Positions 54,380-63,877 of a stretch of DNA of 64,000 bases are shown in pieces (the first letter of the stretch is position 1; each line of letters opens with the position of its first letter). A program made the translations under genes and the position numbers. The notes beneath the pieces were generated by a model. The model was not told the origin of the DNA, did no database searches, and saw only the letters and a list, made by a program, of their open reading frames with translations. The stretch comes from Acinetobacter chengduensis. Lineage in GTDB: Bacteria > Pseudomonadota > Gammaproteobacteria > Pseudomonadales > Moraxellaceae. The stretch lies in NCBI RefSeq assembly GCF_003664645.1, contig NZ_RCHC01000001.1:124001-188000 (forward strand), read 5' to 3'.

Positions 54380-54420
54380 TAGGCTAGTGCCTTTCATATC
54401 ATCAAGATGTTCATAGTATA

Positions 54421-54449
54421 AAAAATGCCGGCTATCGCCAGCATTTTTT
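54421..54449 (-). terminator. terminator of topA
   Basis: AAAAATGC...GCATTTTT with an inner GGC/GCC, one mismatch; T run on the minus strand. Confidence 0.82.
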
Positions 54450-54461
54450 ACATCTTAAAAT

Positions 54462-57104
54462 TTACGCTTCTGTCCACTTACCATCTTGGTAAACCAATGA
54501 CCATTTGGTTTGTTTACCTTCAGCAGTTTCCGAACCCACATATTGTGCTTGGTTCTTACGGCTAAATTTCACCAATGTCGGGTTACCCTCAGGGTCAACA
54601 TCTGGTGCTTGCAAAATAAATTGATATTTTGGATCAAGCTGGTCTGCCACACTTCGTAGTTCAGATACTTTCGGCGCACGTGTTTCACGAATTTTCGGAA
54701 ACTTGCTTGCTGCCAAGAACAAACCTGCTGCACCATCACGAAGTACAAAGAAGTCATCGTGTTTTACAGAACGAAGATGTTCCATCTTAATTGGATCTAC
54801 GCGCGGTGGTGCAGGTTGGCCACTCTTTAGTACTTTACGGGTGTTGTCACAGCTCGTACACGCGAAATAAGGGCCAAAACGACCTGTTTTCAGTTGCATC
54901 TCGCCATCACATTTGTCACATGGAATGGTTGGGCCATCATAACCCTTAATTTTGAACTCACCTTCTTCAAGCTCAAAACCATTACAGTCTGGGTTATTAC
55001 CACAAATATGTAACTTACGACCGCCGTCAATCACATAGCTGTCCATCGCAGTTTCACAGATTGGACAACGCTTTTTCGACATTAAATCTGCAGTTTCCGC
55101 CGCATCATCATCAGATAATGCTGCTAAAGATTCGACAGGTGTTAGGTTTAATGTGCCCTTGCAACGCTCTTTCGGTGGCAAGTTATAACCTGAACATCCT
55201 AAAAATACGCCTGTTGTTCCTGTACGAATCTGCATTGGGCGTTCACATTCTTTACAGTGAACAGCTTCAACTTCTACAGGAAGATTACGGCGCATACCGT
55301 TCTCACCTTGCGCATTGGTCAAACGTGTTTTGAAATCGCCATAAAAGCTATTCAGTAACTCTTTCCAATTACGCTCACCATCAGCAACTTTATCCAGCTG
55401 ACCTTCTAAGTCTGCGGTAAAGTCATAGTTCATCAGGTTATTAAAACTTTCATCCAAACGATCTGTCACGATCTCACCCATCTTCTCTGCAAAGAGACGA
55501 CGGTTTTCAAGTTTCACATAACCACGATCTTGAATAGTTGAAATAATTGCCGCATAAGTCGATGGACGACCAATGCCTTTTTTCTCTAATTCTTTCACCA
55601 ATGAGGCTTCGGTAAAGCGTGCTGGTGGCTTAGTAAAGTGCTGTGATGGATCTAATTTTTCCAATTTCAGCACTTCACCCACTTTCACAGCAGGCAATAA
55701 CACATCATCATCAGACTTGTTTTGACCACGTACTTTGGTGAAACCATCAAACACTAAGGTACGACCTTTAGCCTTGAGTTCTACACCATTGGCATCCACT
55801 AAAATAGTCGATGACAAATATTCAGCAGGTGTCATTTGGCAAGCCACAAACTGACGCCAAATTAGGTCATATAAACGCTGTGCATCGCGTTCTACGCCCA
55901 CCAAGCTATCGCCTTTTAAACCGACAGTTGAAGGACGAATCGCTTCATGGGCTTCTTGCGCACCCGCTTTGTTGCCATAACGGTTTGGCTTCGCAGGTAA
56001 ATACTTTTCACCAAACTCAGACTCAATATGACCACGGACCATATTGACCGCATCATCACTCAAGAACGTTGAGTCTGTACGCATGTAGGTAATAAAACCT
56101 GCCTCATACAAACGCTGTGCAAGCATCATGGTTTTCTTTACAGAAAAACCTAAACGTGTACTGGCCGCTTGTTGCAAGGTCGATGTGATATACGGCGCAC
56201 TTGGATTAACCTTGGTTGGCTTATCTTCACGTGCAGAAACTGTATAGTTGGCATCTTTAATCAGACTTAATAAAGCATCTGTTTGCGCTTTGTTCTGTAG
56301 TTTTAAGGTTTTGCCATTTTGCTTTACAGCTTCTAAGCGAATGTCATCTTTAGCAGATTTAGTATCTGCAAAAACTTGCCAATATTCTTCTGGAATAAAC
56401 GCACGGATATCTCGTTCACGCTCCACCACAAGCTTTACAGCCACAGACTGTACACGACCTGCCGATAAACCACGGGCAATTTTTTCCCACAGTAATGGCG
56501 AAATCATAAAGCCAACAACACGGTCTAAAAAGCGACGTGCTTGCTGTGCATTGACTTTATTCGTATCTAAGCGCGATGGATGCTTAAAGGCTTCTTGGAT
56601 GGCATTTTTGGTAATTTCGTTAAATACTACACGTTGATAACGTGAGTCATCACCACCAATCACTTCTTTTAAATGCCAAGCAATCGCTTCCCCTTCACGG
56701 TCCAAGTCCGTTGCGAGATAAACCTCGTCAACCTGCGAAGCAAGCTTTTTCAGTTCTGAAACGACATTTTCTTTACCTGGAAGCACTTCGTAATGTGCTT
56801 TCCAATCATGTTCTGGGTCAACCCCCATACGATTAACCAAAGCATTTTGAGCTTTTTCAGCCTTCTGTTCATCGGTTAATTTGGTACGAGTTGCAGGTTT
56901 TTTTTCTGCAGTTTTGGCCGAACCACCTGTAGGTAAGTCACGCACGTGACCCACAGATGATTTAACAATGTAATCCGAACCTAAATATTTATTGATTGTT
57001 TTCGCTTTTGCAGGCGACTCCACAATCACCAAGGCACGCTTCTTACCAGCTTCGGGAGATTGCGCTGTGCTGCTTTTTGATGTGGACCGAGGAGCGTTCG
57101 CCAT
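54462..57104 (-). CDS. topA: DNA topoisomerase I
   Basis: 880-residue type IA topoisomerase that relaxes negative supercoils. After a basic, Ser-rich N-tail ([19 protein letters not shown]), the TOPRIM domain ([36 protein letters not shown] with the DxDxE metal residues) is followed by the cleavage domain with active Tyr in [10 protein letters not shown]. Three zinc ribbons follow (CKEC...C; CPIC...CGNNPDC; CDKC...CTSC) and a basic C-terminal tail ending in a TOPRIM-C repeat-like part. Preceded by a small membrane protein gene 32 bp away. Confidence 0.97.
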   Translation of the reverse strand: MANAPRSTSKSSTAQSPEAGKKRALVIVESPAKAKTINKYLGSDYIVKSSVGHVRDLPTGGSAKTAEKKPATRTKLTDEQKAEKAQNALVNRMGVDPEHDWKAHYEVLPGKENVVSELKKLASQVDEVYLATDLDREGEAIAWHLKEVIGGDDSRYQRVVFNEITKNAIQEAFKHPSRLDTNKVNAQQARRFLDRVVGFMISPLLWEKIARGLSAGRVQSVAVKLVVERERDIRAFIPEEYWQVFADTKSAKDDIRLEAVKQNGKTLKLQNKAQTDALLSLIKDANYTVSAREDKPTKVNPSAPYITSTLQQAASTRLGFSVKKTMMLAQRLYEAGFITYMRTDSTFLSDDAVNMVRGHIESEFGEKYLPAKPNRYGNKAGAQEAHEAIRPSTVGLKGDSLVGVERDAQRLYDLIWRQFVACQMTPAEYLSSTILVDANGVELKAKGRTLVFDGFTKVRGQNKSDDDVLLPAVKVGEVLKLEKLDPSQHFTKPPARFTEASLVKELEKKGIGRPSTYAAIISTIQDRGYVKLENRRLFAEKMGEIVTDRLDESFNNLMNYDFTADLEGQLDKVADGERNWKELLNSFYGDFKTRLTNAQGENGMRRNLPVEVEAVHCKECERPMQIRTGTTGVFLGCSGYNLPPKERCKGTLNLTPVESLAALSDDDAAETADLMSKKRCPICETAMDSYVIDGGRKLHICGNNPDCNGFELEEGEFKIKGYDGPTIPCDKCDGEMQLKTGRFGPYFACTSCDNTRKVLKSGQPAPPRVDPIKMEHLRSVKHDDFFVLRDGAAGLFLAASKFPKIRETRAPKVSELRSVADQLDPKYQFILQAPDVDPEGNPTLVKFSRKNQAQYVGSETAEGKQTKWSLVYQDGKWTEA

Positions 57105-57136
57105 AATTAACCATTAATCCTGTTTTATTTAAATAA

Positions 57137-57586
57137 TTAAAGTTCAGCCAAAGAATGTAGATATGCTTTCATATCTTCAAGCTGTGTTGCTCTGAGGTCT
57201 GATTCTTCATCCCAGAATATACCCACACAGTTTGCCTGCATATCAATAGCATAAATGCCCTTTAATGCAACGGGTAAATCCTTAAACTTGTCGTCGCCAT
57301 ACACCAATTCTAGCTTTTGATCGACTACACGGGCACGCATGAGGGGCAAACGTGCATCTGGAATTAAAACACTGTAGTACGCCACCATGCTGGCACGCTT
57401 TTCAGATGCCATTGGGATTTTTGTCCATTCTGGTGCAGCCACCAAACGCGGGTGCAAAGACATTTTTCGCGCCTTGTCACGCATAATGCCCAAAGCCTTT
57501 TCACGAGGATTGACCCGAAGTCCAAAAATAGACCCTAACACAAACACAACAATGAAGACTGTAATCCAAATACCAGTATTTTCCAT
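57137..57586 (-). CDS. membrane-anchored protein of unknown function
   Basis: 149 residues: one N-terminal membrane helix (ITVFIVVFVLGSIFGLRV), a short basic juxtamembrane part (NPREKALGIMRDKARKM) and a cytoplasmic domain of mixed strands (YYSVLIPDARLPLMRARVV; GIYAIDMQANCVGIFWDEES). No family recognised. It lies directly upstream of topA on the same strand and is probably transcribed with it. Confidence 0.68.
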   Translation of the reverse strand: MENTGIWITVFIVVFVLGSIFGLRVNPREKALGIMRDKARKMSLHPRLVAAPEWTKIPMASEKRASMVAYYSVLIPDARLPLMRARVVDQKLELVYGDDKFKDLPVALKGIYAIDMQANCVGIFWDEESDLRATQLEDMKAYLHSLAEL

Positions 57587-57919
57587 AGCACAACCTTTAC
57601 GTTCCTTTATTAGAGTTGCACAAGCACAATATAAAAGGCAAGATCAAAATAATTAATGCTCAGCATATTTGTTCATTTTCGATAAAATGAATCCTTTGAT
57701 TTGCACGGCTTTTGTGCCATTTAACCTTTTCTATAAGACCAAGCGCTCTAAAAAGGGTCTGTACTCTACAAAGCTGGCCTATGTTAAAACAAGCTTTTAT
57801 CGCCTTTCTGTGACAATCGCGTAAAGCACCGATGATTTATTCAGCAGCTCAAACAGCACCTTAAAGTTCAGGCACAAAAAAAGGCGATTTGAAAAAACCG
57901 CCTTTGGCATAAATGACTG
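57587..57919. other. intergenic region before the PIN-like gene
   Basis: 333 bp without a gene. It holds the PIN-like gene's terminator at its right end and presumably the promoter for the 57586 gene at its left; the middle shows no structure I can interpret. Confidence 0.5.
57876..57907 (-). terminator. terminator of the PIN-like gene
   Basis: AAAGGCG/CGCCTTT stem with a 12-nt loop, followed on the minus strand by TTTTTTTG. Confidence 0.78.
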
Positions 57920-58912
57920 TTAATTTAAGAACATTTCATGGCTATAAATCACTTCATGACCATTCCAATAAATATAGCCTTTATCTAATAATTCTTTGAG
58001 CAATAAACGAATATCAGACTGCGGAAACATTTCACTTAATACATCACGAAGTTCATAAATATCTTTAGGTTTTTGTGCATTTAAAAGATGAAGCTTTTTG
58101 ATCACTTCCAACTGCACAGGATCAACTTGCGCGAAGTTACGATATAAATCGAATACTTGCGTATTAGAATCACCTATAGATTGTTCTTCACCAGCAGATT
58201 TATTCAACTGGGCCATAGCCTCAGTTAAATTGGCGACAGGTGTAGCAGATTCAGTTTGCTCTAAATCCAGTTTGAGCCATTGTTTCAAAATCTTTTTACG
58301 GAAATTCACCTGCGTATCATAGCGCTTGACAATTTTTAGGTTAATTAACATGCCCACCAAATGTTGCGCTTTTTCAGGTACGACTTGCAGGATGTTTTCT
58401 ACAGAATTACGTAGTGCTTCAACTGTATTCGGCTTACCAGTCATTTTACCTAAAGCATCGCAATACTTTTTCACCAATTGCAAATGTGGCTTCGCCTTAA
58501 TGGTGCTCACACTAGGCAAATGATGCTGTTGGCTGTTATCGGTCGGTGCTTCTTCTTGAATTTGAATTAGGCTACATGAAATATCTGCATTACTCAGCAT
58601 ATCTAAGAGCATTTCGCTACTGTCCATGGCAGAGATAATTTCGATATGACTGTCTGACTCAAGTAAAGCCATCAGTTGACCGACCACAACGGCATACTCA
58701 AATTCTTTTTCTGTCGAATTTGGCGTATCCAGAATGATAATCTTCCCACTGCTCACCCAACTTGAAAATTCTGTTAAATCTTCCAATGAATATTCAAAAT
58801 ATCCTGTGCAATTCAATAGATATAAAACAGGGTAGTGTTCAATAATATCGCGCAACAGGCTAGCCGTTGGCATATTATTTTCTAAATCAAGCAGTACGGC
58901 TTTGGAACTCAT
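57920..58912 (-). CDS. PIN-like domain protein with C-terminal winged-helix-like region
   Basis: 330 residues. The first 110 resemble a PIN-like nuclease fold: KAVLLDLENNMP opens like the metal-binding first strand (Asp9, Glu11), and IIILDTPNS and DSSEMLLDM may supply further acidic residues. Residues about 155-330 are helical with two helix-turn-helix-like stretches (EALRNSVENILQ; PKDIYELRDVLSEMFPQSDIRLLLKELLDKGYI) that look DNA- or RNA-binding. The domain call is from pattern only. No antitoxin gene is next to it, so it is not a typical VapC toxin. Confidence 0.62.
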   Translation of the reverse strand: MSSKAVLLDLENNMPTASLLRDIIEHYPVLYLLNCTGYFEYSLEDLTEFSSWVSSGKIIILDTPNSTEKEFEYAVVVGQLMALLESDSHIEIISAMDSSEMLLDMLSNADISCSLIQIQEEAPTDNSQQHHLPSVSTIKAKPHLQLVKKYCDALGKMTGKPNTVEALRNSVENILQVVPEKAQHLVGMLINLKIVKRYDTQVNFRKKILKQWLKLDLEQTESATPVANLTEAMAQLNKSAGEEQSIGDSNTQVFDLYRNFAQVDPVQLEVIKKLHLLNAQKPKDIYELRDVLSEMFPQSDIRLLLKELLDKGYIYWNGHEVIYSHEMFLN

Positions 58913-59076
58913 AATCAGAAAAATCGTGCAGGAATTTTATTCAGATGCGCATTACAGCGGGACACACGGCAAAGGTCAAGCAATCTTACTTAGGAATTGT
59001 AAATCATCATGAATTTAGGCAATGCCAGTACCGTTAAACAACATAGATTTGATATTTAACAATGTGCATTAAGGCA

Positions 59077-59322
59077 TTAATAATGCGGTGGGCGGTTGGT
59101 CATTGGATCGAAGGCTGCAATTCCTTCCGATAAATCTGCCGATTCAATACGGCTATATAAAAGCTTCATTTGTTTTTGCAAATCAGCAATTTCCAAGTTT
59201 TGTTTCGCCACTTGATCATTTAATTGATCAACTAAATCATCTAAAAATGCAATTCGGACTTGCAAATCTTCAATGGGTGCGGAAAATGACGCCTGATCAT
59301 TTAAATTTTGTTGTTTAGTCAT
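59077..59322 (-). CDS. slyX: SlyX-family protein
   Basis: 81 residues, nearly all coiled coil with heptad hydrophobics (LQVRIAFLDDLVDQLNDQVAKQNLEIADLQKQMKLLYSRIES), ending in the conserved PPHY that marks SlyX. Function unknown. It is divergent from uup with only 33 bp between the two start codons, so their promoters must overlap. Confidence 0.88.
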   Translation of the reverse strand: MTKQQNLNDQASFSAPIEDLQVRIAFLDDLVDQLNDQVAKQNLEIADLQKQMKLLYSRIESADLSEGIAAFDPMTNRPPHY

Positions 59323-59355
59323 TTAAAGTCCTCATTTGGGATTTCAGGAAACATT

Positions 59356-61254
59356 ATGGCCTATATTACCCTAAGGGATGTCCAACTTGCGTTTGGTGGA
59401 CCTGCCTTGCTCGACGGCGCAAATTTCAGTTTAGAACGTGGCGAACGAGTGTGTTTGATCGGCCGTAATGGTGAAGGTAAGTCTACCTTACTTAAACTGA
59501 TTGACGGAAGCTTGTTACCCGATAATGGTGAAGTGTCACTTCAAAATGGCATTACCATTTCCATGCTTGCCCAAGATGTGCCAATGGATTCTGGCAAAGT
59601 GGCCGATATTGTGGCTGACGGTGTCGGTGAAGTAGCACAAGTGCTACGTGACTATCATGCTGCCAGTGATGCTTGTGTGTTAGGTGATATGGATGCCTGT
59701 GAACGCATGGGTAATCTACAACACCAAATGGATCAGCTAGATGGTTGGACACTTGAGACCAAAGTCAATTCAATTTTAAGCAAAATGGGCTTAGACCCTG
59801 AAGCCGATCTTGCCGATTTATCAGGTGGTCGTAAGCGTCGTGTATTGCTGGCACGTGCACTACTCATGCAACCAGATGTACTTTTACTGGACGAACCAAC
59901 AAACCATTTGGACGTTGAAAGTATTGAATGGTTAGAAAAATTCCTACTCGATCAAAATAACTTAACTTTGCTATTCATTTCGCATGACCGTTCATTTGTA
60001 GACAACATTGCAACACGTATTGTAGAGCTTGATCGCGGTGTACTACGTAGCTATGAAGGTAACTATTCACGTTACTTAGACCTAAAAGCACAGCAAATGG
60101 AAGCTGAAGAAAAGCAAAATGCGCTGTTCGACAAACGCCTAGCTGAAGAAGAAGTCTGGATTCGTCAGGGGATTAAAGCGCGTCGTACGCGTAATGAAGG
60201 CCGTGTTCGCGCTTTAAAAGAACTTCGTGAGCAATCAAAAGCACGTCGTTCGCAACAAGGTAAAGTGGCGATGGCGACGCAAGAAGCGAGTCGCTCAGGC
60301 AAAGTAGTATTTGAAATTGAAAACTTAAGCGTAAGCTTTGGTGACAGTGCACCAATCATCAAAGATTTCTCTGCTTTGGTATTGCGTGGCGACCGCATTG
60401 GCTTAGTCGGTGATAATGGTGTAGGTAAAACCACACTGATTAAAGCTATTTTAGGCGAGCAAGAACACACGGGCAAAGTGAAAACAGGTACGCAACTTGA
60501 AGTTGCGTACTTCGACCAGTTACGTAATGCACTCGATCTTGAAAAATCAGTGAAAGATAACGTGTCTGAAGGTTCAGATCACGTTGATGTTAATGGTAGC
60601 CGTCGTCATATTTATAGCTACTTACAAGACTTTTTATTCTCTCCAGAACGTGCACGTACGCCGGTTAAAGCATTGTCTGGTGGTGAACGTAACCGTATTT
60701 TATTGGCTAAGCTACTCCTTAAACCATCAAACTTAATTGTGATGGATGAGCCAACCAACGACTTGGATATGGTAACGCTGGAGCTTCTTGAAGAAATGCT
60801 CGGCAACTACAAAGGCACCCTACTGCTAATTTCGCATGACCGTGCATTTATGGACAACGTTGTGACTTCAACTTGGGTCTTTGATGGTAAAGGTACCATT
60901 GATGAATACGTGGGCGGCTATCAAGATTATTTAGAGCAACGCCCAGACCAAACTGTAGTTGATCAAAAAAGTGCAGTGAAAAAAGCCGTAGCCAAAGCTG
61001 AAGCTGCTGCAACTGCTCCTGCAAAAAAAGTGAAGCTCAGTTATAAAGATCAACGTGAACTTGACCAATTACCCGCTGAAATTGAAGCCCTAGAGCAAGA
61101 GCAAGCAGGTCTTTCTAAACAACTTGCAGATGGCTCTTGGTTTATGAAAGATGCTGATGCCGCGACAAAAGCATCGCAGCGCTTGGCTGAAATTGATGAT
61201 CTGATGTTGGAAAAAATGGAACGCTTAGAAGAATTGGAAAATATGACCAAATAA
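59356..61254 (+). CDS. uup: ABC-F family ATPase Uup
   Basis: 632-residue soluble ABC-F protein, close to E. coli Uup (635), linked to ribosome function and to stability of transposon insertions. Two ATPase domains: Walker A GRNGEGKST and GDNGVGKTT, signatures LSGGRKRRVLLARAL and LSGGERNRILLAKLL, Walker B LLLDEPTNHLD and IVMDEPTNDLD. A basic linker (KARRTRNEGRVRALKEL) sits between, and a Uup-type coiled-coil C-terminus about 555-632. The ATG at 59356 (GGAA upstream) is chosen over an open upstream frame that covers slyX. Confidence 0.95.
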   Translation: MAYITLRDVQLAFGGPALLDGANFSLERGERVCLIGRNGEGKSTLLKLIDGSLLPDNGEVSLQNGITISMLAQDVPMDSGKVADIVADGVGEVAQVLRDYHAASDACVLGDMDACERMGNLQHQMDQLDGWTLETKVNSILSKMGLDPEADLADLSGGRKRRVLLARALLMQPDVLLLDEPTNHLDVESIEWLEKFLLDQNNLTLLFISHDRSFVDNIATRIVELDRGVLRSYEGNYSRYLDLKAQQMEAEEKQNALFDKRLAEEEVWIRQGIKARRTRNEGRVRALKELREQSKARRSQQGKVAMATQEASRSGKVVFEIENLSVSFGDSAPIIKDFSALVLRGDRIGLVGDNGVGKTTLIKAILGEQEHTGKVKTGTQLEVAYFDQLRNALDLEKSVKDNVSEGSDHVDVNGSRRHIYSYLQDFLFSPERARTPVKALSGGERNRILLAKLLLKPSNLIVMDEPTNDLDMVTLELLEEMLGNYKGTLLLISHDRAFMDNVVTSTWVFDGKGTIDEYVGGYQDYLEQRPDQTVVDQKSAVKKAVAKAEAAATAPAKKVKLSYKDQRELDQLPAEIEALEQEQAGLSKQLADGSWFMKDADAATKASQRLAEIDDLMLEKMERLEELENMTK

Positions 61255-61267
61255 TTCTTTGCTCACA

Positions 61268-61298
61268 AAAAAAACGCCACTTCATGTGGCGTTTTTTT
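61268..61298 (+). terminator. terminator after uup
   Basis: AAAAAAACGCCAC, loop TTCAT, GTGGCGTTTTTTT, a 13-bp perfect stem. Confidence 0.9.
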
Positions 61299-61421
61299 GG
61301 CATTAAAAAAGCTATTCTATACCACACATTTTGCTTCAAAATAGATCGAGCGATTCTCATGAATATAGAGCATGACTTCAGCTTTAACTGATCACTCGAG
61401 CGAGCTCAACCCAGGACTCTT

Positions 61422-61940
61422 ATGCACTCAAAAGACCTTGCCAATACCATTTATGTGGTCAAAATTTTATGTTGTGCCATCATAATGGTGCTATTGGCAT
61501 TAATTTTTGATAAAGACAAAGATACGAATTTCTTTTTATGGGGATCATTAACTGCTTTTTTTACCCTGCAATATGACTTCAGACAAAAAATTAACTTTAA
61601 TCAAGTGACGGGTAATTTTATTGGCTCTGTCGTTGGGATTATCATTTGGATTGCGATGTCCAAAGCCAGCTTTTTACATCTCTATTCGGTTAATTTGGAA
61701 TACTTGTTTTTGGTGATTGGCATTACCCTCACCACCATTATTTGCGTGAGCTGTAAGGCTAGCCAATTTACTGGCATTGCCTTATCCAGCTTTCTTATCG
61801 TGACGGTCTATGACGTTGGTCACCACACCATTGATGGCGCATTATTAAGAATTGTCTATTGCCTAATTGGCTGTCTCGTTGCTTTTTTAATTGAAAAAAT
61901 TTACTTAGCAATTTTAAGCAAAACGTCACATCTGAGTTAA
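61422..61940 (+). CDS. FUSC-like membrane protein
   Basis: 172 residues with about five hydrophobic segments (14-30, 37-52, 66-84, 94-112, 142-160). The TGNFIGSVVGIIIWI and LSSFLIVTVYDVGHHTIDGALLRIVYCLIGCLVAFLIEKI features resemble the FUSC/aromatic acid exporter membrane domain, but it is much shorter than full exporters, so it is a minimal or half unit. Transport role is unproven. Confidence 0.65.
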   Translation: MHSKDLANTIYVVKILCCAIIMVLLALIFDKDKDTNFFLWGSLTAFFTLQYDFRQKINFNQVTGNFIGSVVGIIIWIAMSKASFLHLYSVNLEYLFLVIGITLTTIICVSCKASQFTGIALSSFLIVTVYDVGHHTIDGALLRIVYCLIGCLVAFLIEKIYLAILSKTSHLS

Positions 61941-62047
61941 ACACATATTTAAAAACACCGAACTGATTTCACCTGTTTAAATCATTTTTGGCTTTACTCC
62001 CAAAGCTTGCTATGGTGCAGTGCAAAATGCTGAAAAAGGATGAAAAC

Positions 62048-62809
62048 ATGCAAATTCATGATCAAGTTGTGTTAGTCACTGGCGGCGCACGTGGATTAGG
62101 TTTAGCCATTACACAAATGCTCATTGCAGAAGGCGCAAAGGTGGTGGTGAACTATCATTCAAGCCAGCATGCAGCCGATCAGCTCATGACACAGCACCCC
62201 AATCAAGTGTTCGCCGTTCAAGCTGATATAACCAATAAAGCCCAAGTAGAACGTATGTTTGCAGAGGCAAAAGTACATTTTGGTACAGCTATTAATTCAA
62301 TTGTGAACAACGCCTTGGTGCATTTTGAGTTTAATGGCGATGCTCGTCCGAAGGTTGAAGAGTTGAGCGCTGAAACCATGACACGCCAATTTGATGGCGC
62401 AGTATTGGCCACACTTCATACCACCCAAGCGGGCCTCGCCGATATGAAACAAGCAGGCTTTGGTCGTATTGTGAATATTGGAACCAATTTAGTCCAAAAC
62501 CCTGTGGTTCCTTATCATGACTACACCACAGCCAAAGCAGCACTATTGGCATTTACCCGTACCCTAGCACATGACTTAGGCCAATATGGCATTAACGTAA
62601 ACATGCTCTCTGGTGGTTTATTACAAAGTACGGACGCCAGCAAAGCAACACCCGACTTTGTGTTTGACTTGATTGCAACATCTACGCCACTACGCCGTGT
62701 GACCACGCCTGAAGAATTTGCTGCAGCCATTATGATGTTCTTGTCGCCTTATTCACGTGCGGTAACAGGTCAAAACCTGATTGTTGATGGTGGCTTAGTC
62801 AAAGGTTAA
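62048..62809 (+). CDS. short-chain dehydrogenase/reductase, FabG-like
   Basis: 253-residue NAD(P)-dependent reductase similar to 3-oxoacyl-ACP reductases. The start at 62048 has AAAGGA 7 bp upstream; an open extension to 61988 is rejected. Nucleotide motif TGGARGLG (about 11-18), NNAL, and catalytic Tyr/Lys in YTTAK. The residue 13 before the Tyr is Thr (IGTN) where FabG has the catalytic Ser. Ends DGGLVKG. Alone between a FUSC-like protein and an acyltransferase, so substrate is not indicated. Confidence 0.88.
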   Translation: MQIHDQVVLVTGGARGLGLAITQMLIAEGAKVVVNYHSSQHAADQLMTQHPNQVFAVQADITNKAQVERMFAEAKVHFGTAINSIVNNALVHFEFNGDARPKVEELSAETMTRQFDGAVLATLHTTQAGLADMKQAGFGRIVNIGTNLVQNPVVPYHDYTTAKAALLAFTRTLAHDLGQYGINVNMLSGGLLQSTDASKATPDFVFDLIATSTPLRRVTTPEEFAAAIMMFLSPYSRAVTGQNLIVDGGLVKG

Positions 62810-62911
62810 AGCCAGTGGCTGTTTTCAGTCGGGTCTGTAGCTTGAACTTTCTCTTTCAATTCAGCTTCATGTTAAACTGAAAGCTCTATTTAGCCTGCAT
62901 ACCCTTTGTTT

Positions 62912-63847
62912 ATGAGCCAAAAGCCAGATTATCAACCCGGTGAATTTCAGTGGTCATTTTTATTACCCCAATATTGGGGCATTTGGATTGGCATTGTATT
63001 CCTGATGATCTTGGCGATTTTGCCTTGGGCCATTCAGCATCGTTTGGCCAACGTTCTGGGAAATACGGCATTTAAACATTTGAAGTCACGCCGTAAAACA
63101 ACTGTACGTAACCTCGAAGTGTGTTTCCCAGAATGGTCTGTGGCCGAAGTACAAATCAATGCACGTCAGGTTTTTGTCGATCAAATGATTGGCATATTTG
63201 AAACCCTCAATGCATGGTACTGCCCACAATGGTTTAAAAATCGGGTCAGCATTGAAGGCCTAGAACATATTCAACAAGCCCAAGCTGAAGGAAAAGGCGT
63301 CTTACTCTTAGGCACGCACTCGACTTTGCTGGATGCAGGTGGCTATTTATGCTCACAATATTTTGAACCCGATGTGGTGTATCGCCCTCAAAATAATCCC
63401 CTGCTCGACATGCTGATTTACCGTTGCCGTAGCACCATTTATGCCAACCAAATTGACCATGACGATATGCGTGGCCTCATTCGCAACCTAAAAAATGGCC
63501 ATGCGATTTGGTATAGCCCAGACCAAGATTTTGGACTAAAACAAGGCGTGATGGCACCTTTCTTTGGCGTGCCTGCAGCCACTGTAACAGCGCACCGTCG
63601 CTTAATCAAAATTTCAAAATCAGTCGCTATTCCGCTGTATTTTTACCGTACAGGCGATATTAAAGACCCACGCTATCATGTGTTAATAGAGCCTATTGTG
63701 GACAATTTACCAAGTGAAGATGAAGTAGAAGATGCTATTCGCGTCAATAAAATTATTGAGAATCAGCTTCGTATTGCACCCACTCAATATATGTGGTTTC
63801 ACCGTCGCTTTAAAAGTCGTCCAGAAGGCTACGACGAAATTTACTAA
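62912..63847 (+). CDS. LpxL/HtrB-family lipid A acyltransferase
   Basis: 311-residue inner-membrane enzyme that adds a secondary acyl chain to lipid A. An N-terminal membrane helix (about 22-42, WGIWIGIVFLMILAILPWA), the acyl-transfer HX4D motif in GTHSTLLD (His136, Asp141), NNPLLDMLIYRCR and AIWYSPDQDFG. LpxL-type rather than LpxM by likeness, but the two are hard to tell apart. Starts ATG at 62912; the in-frame TTG before it is unlikely. A glycosyltransferase gene follows 30 bp on, fitting an LOS assembly cluster. Confidence 0.9.
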   Translation: MSQKPDYQPGEFQWSFLLPQYWGIWIGIVFLMILAILPWAIQHRLANVLGNTAFKHLKSRRKTTVRNLEVCFPEWSVAEVQINARQVFVDQMIGIFETLNAWYCPQWFKNRVSIEGLEHIQQAQAEGKGVLLLGTHSTLLDAGGYLCSQYFEPDVVYRPQNNPLLDMLIYRCRSTIYANQIDHDDMRGLIRNLKNGHAIWYSPDQDFGLKQGVMAPFFGVPAATVTAHRRLIKISKSVAIPLYFYRTGDIKDPRYHVLIEPIVDNLPSEDEVEDAIRVNKIIENQLRIAPTQYMWFHRRFKSRPEGYDEIY

Positions 63848-63877
63848 AATACTTACCTTGATCAGTAGAGAATCTTC

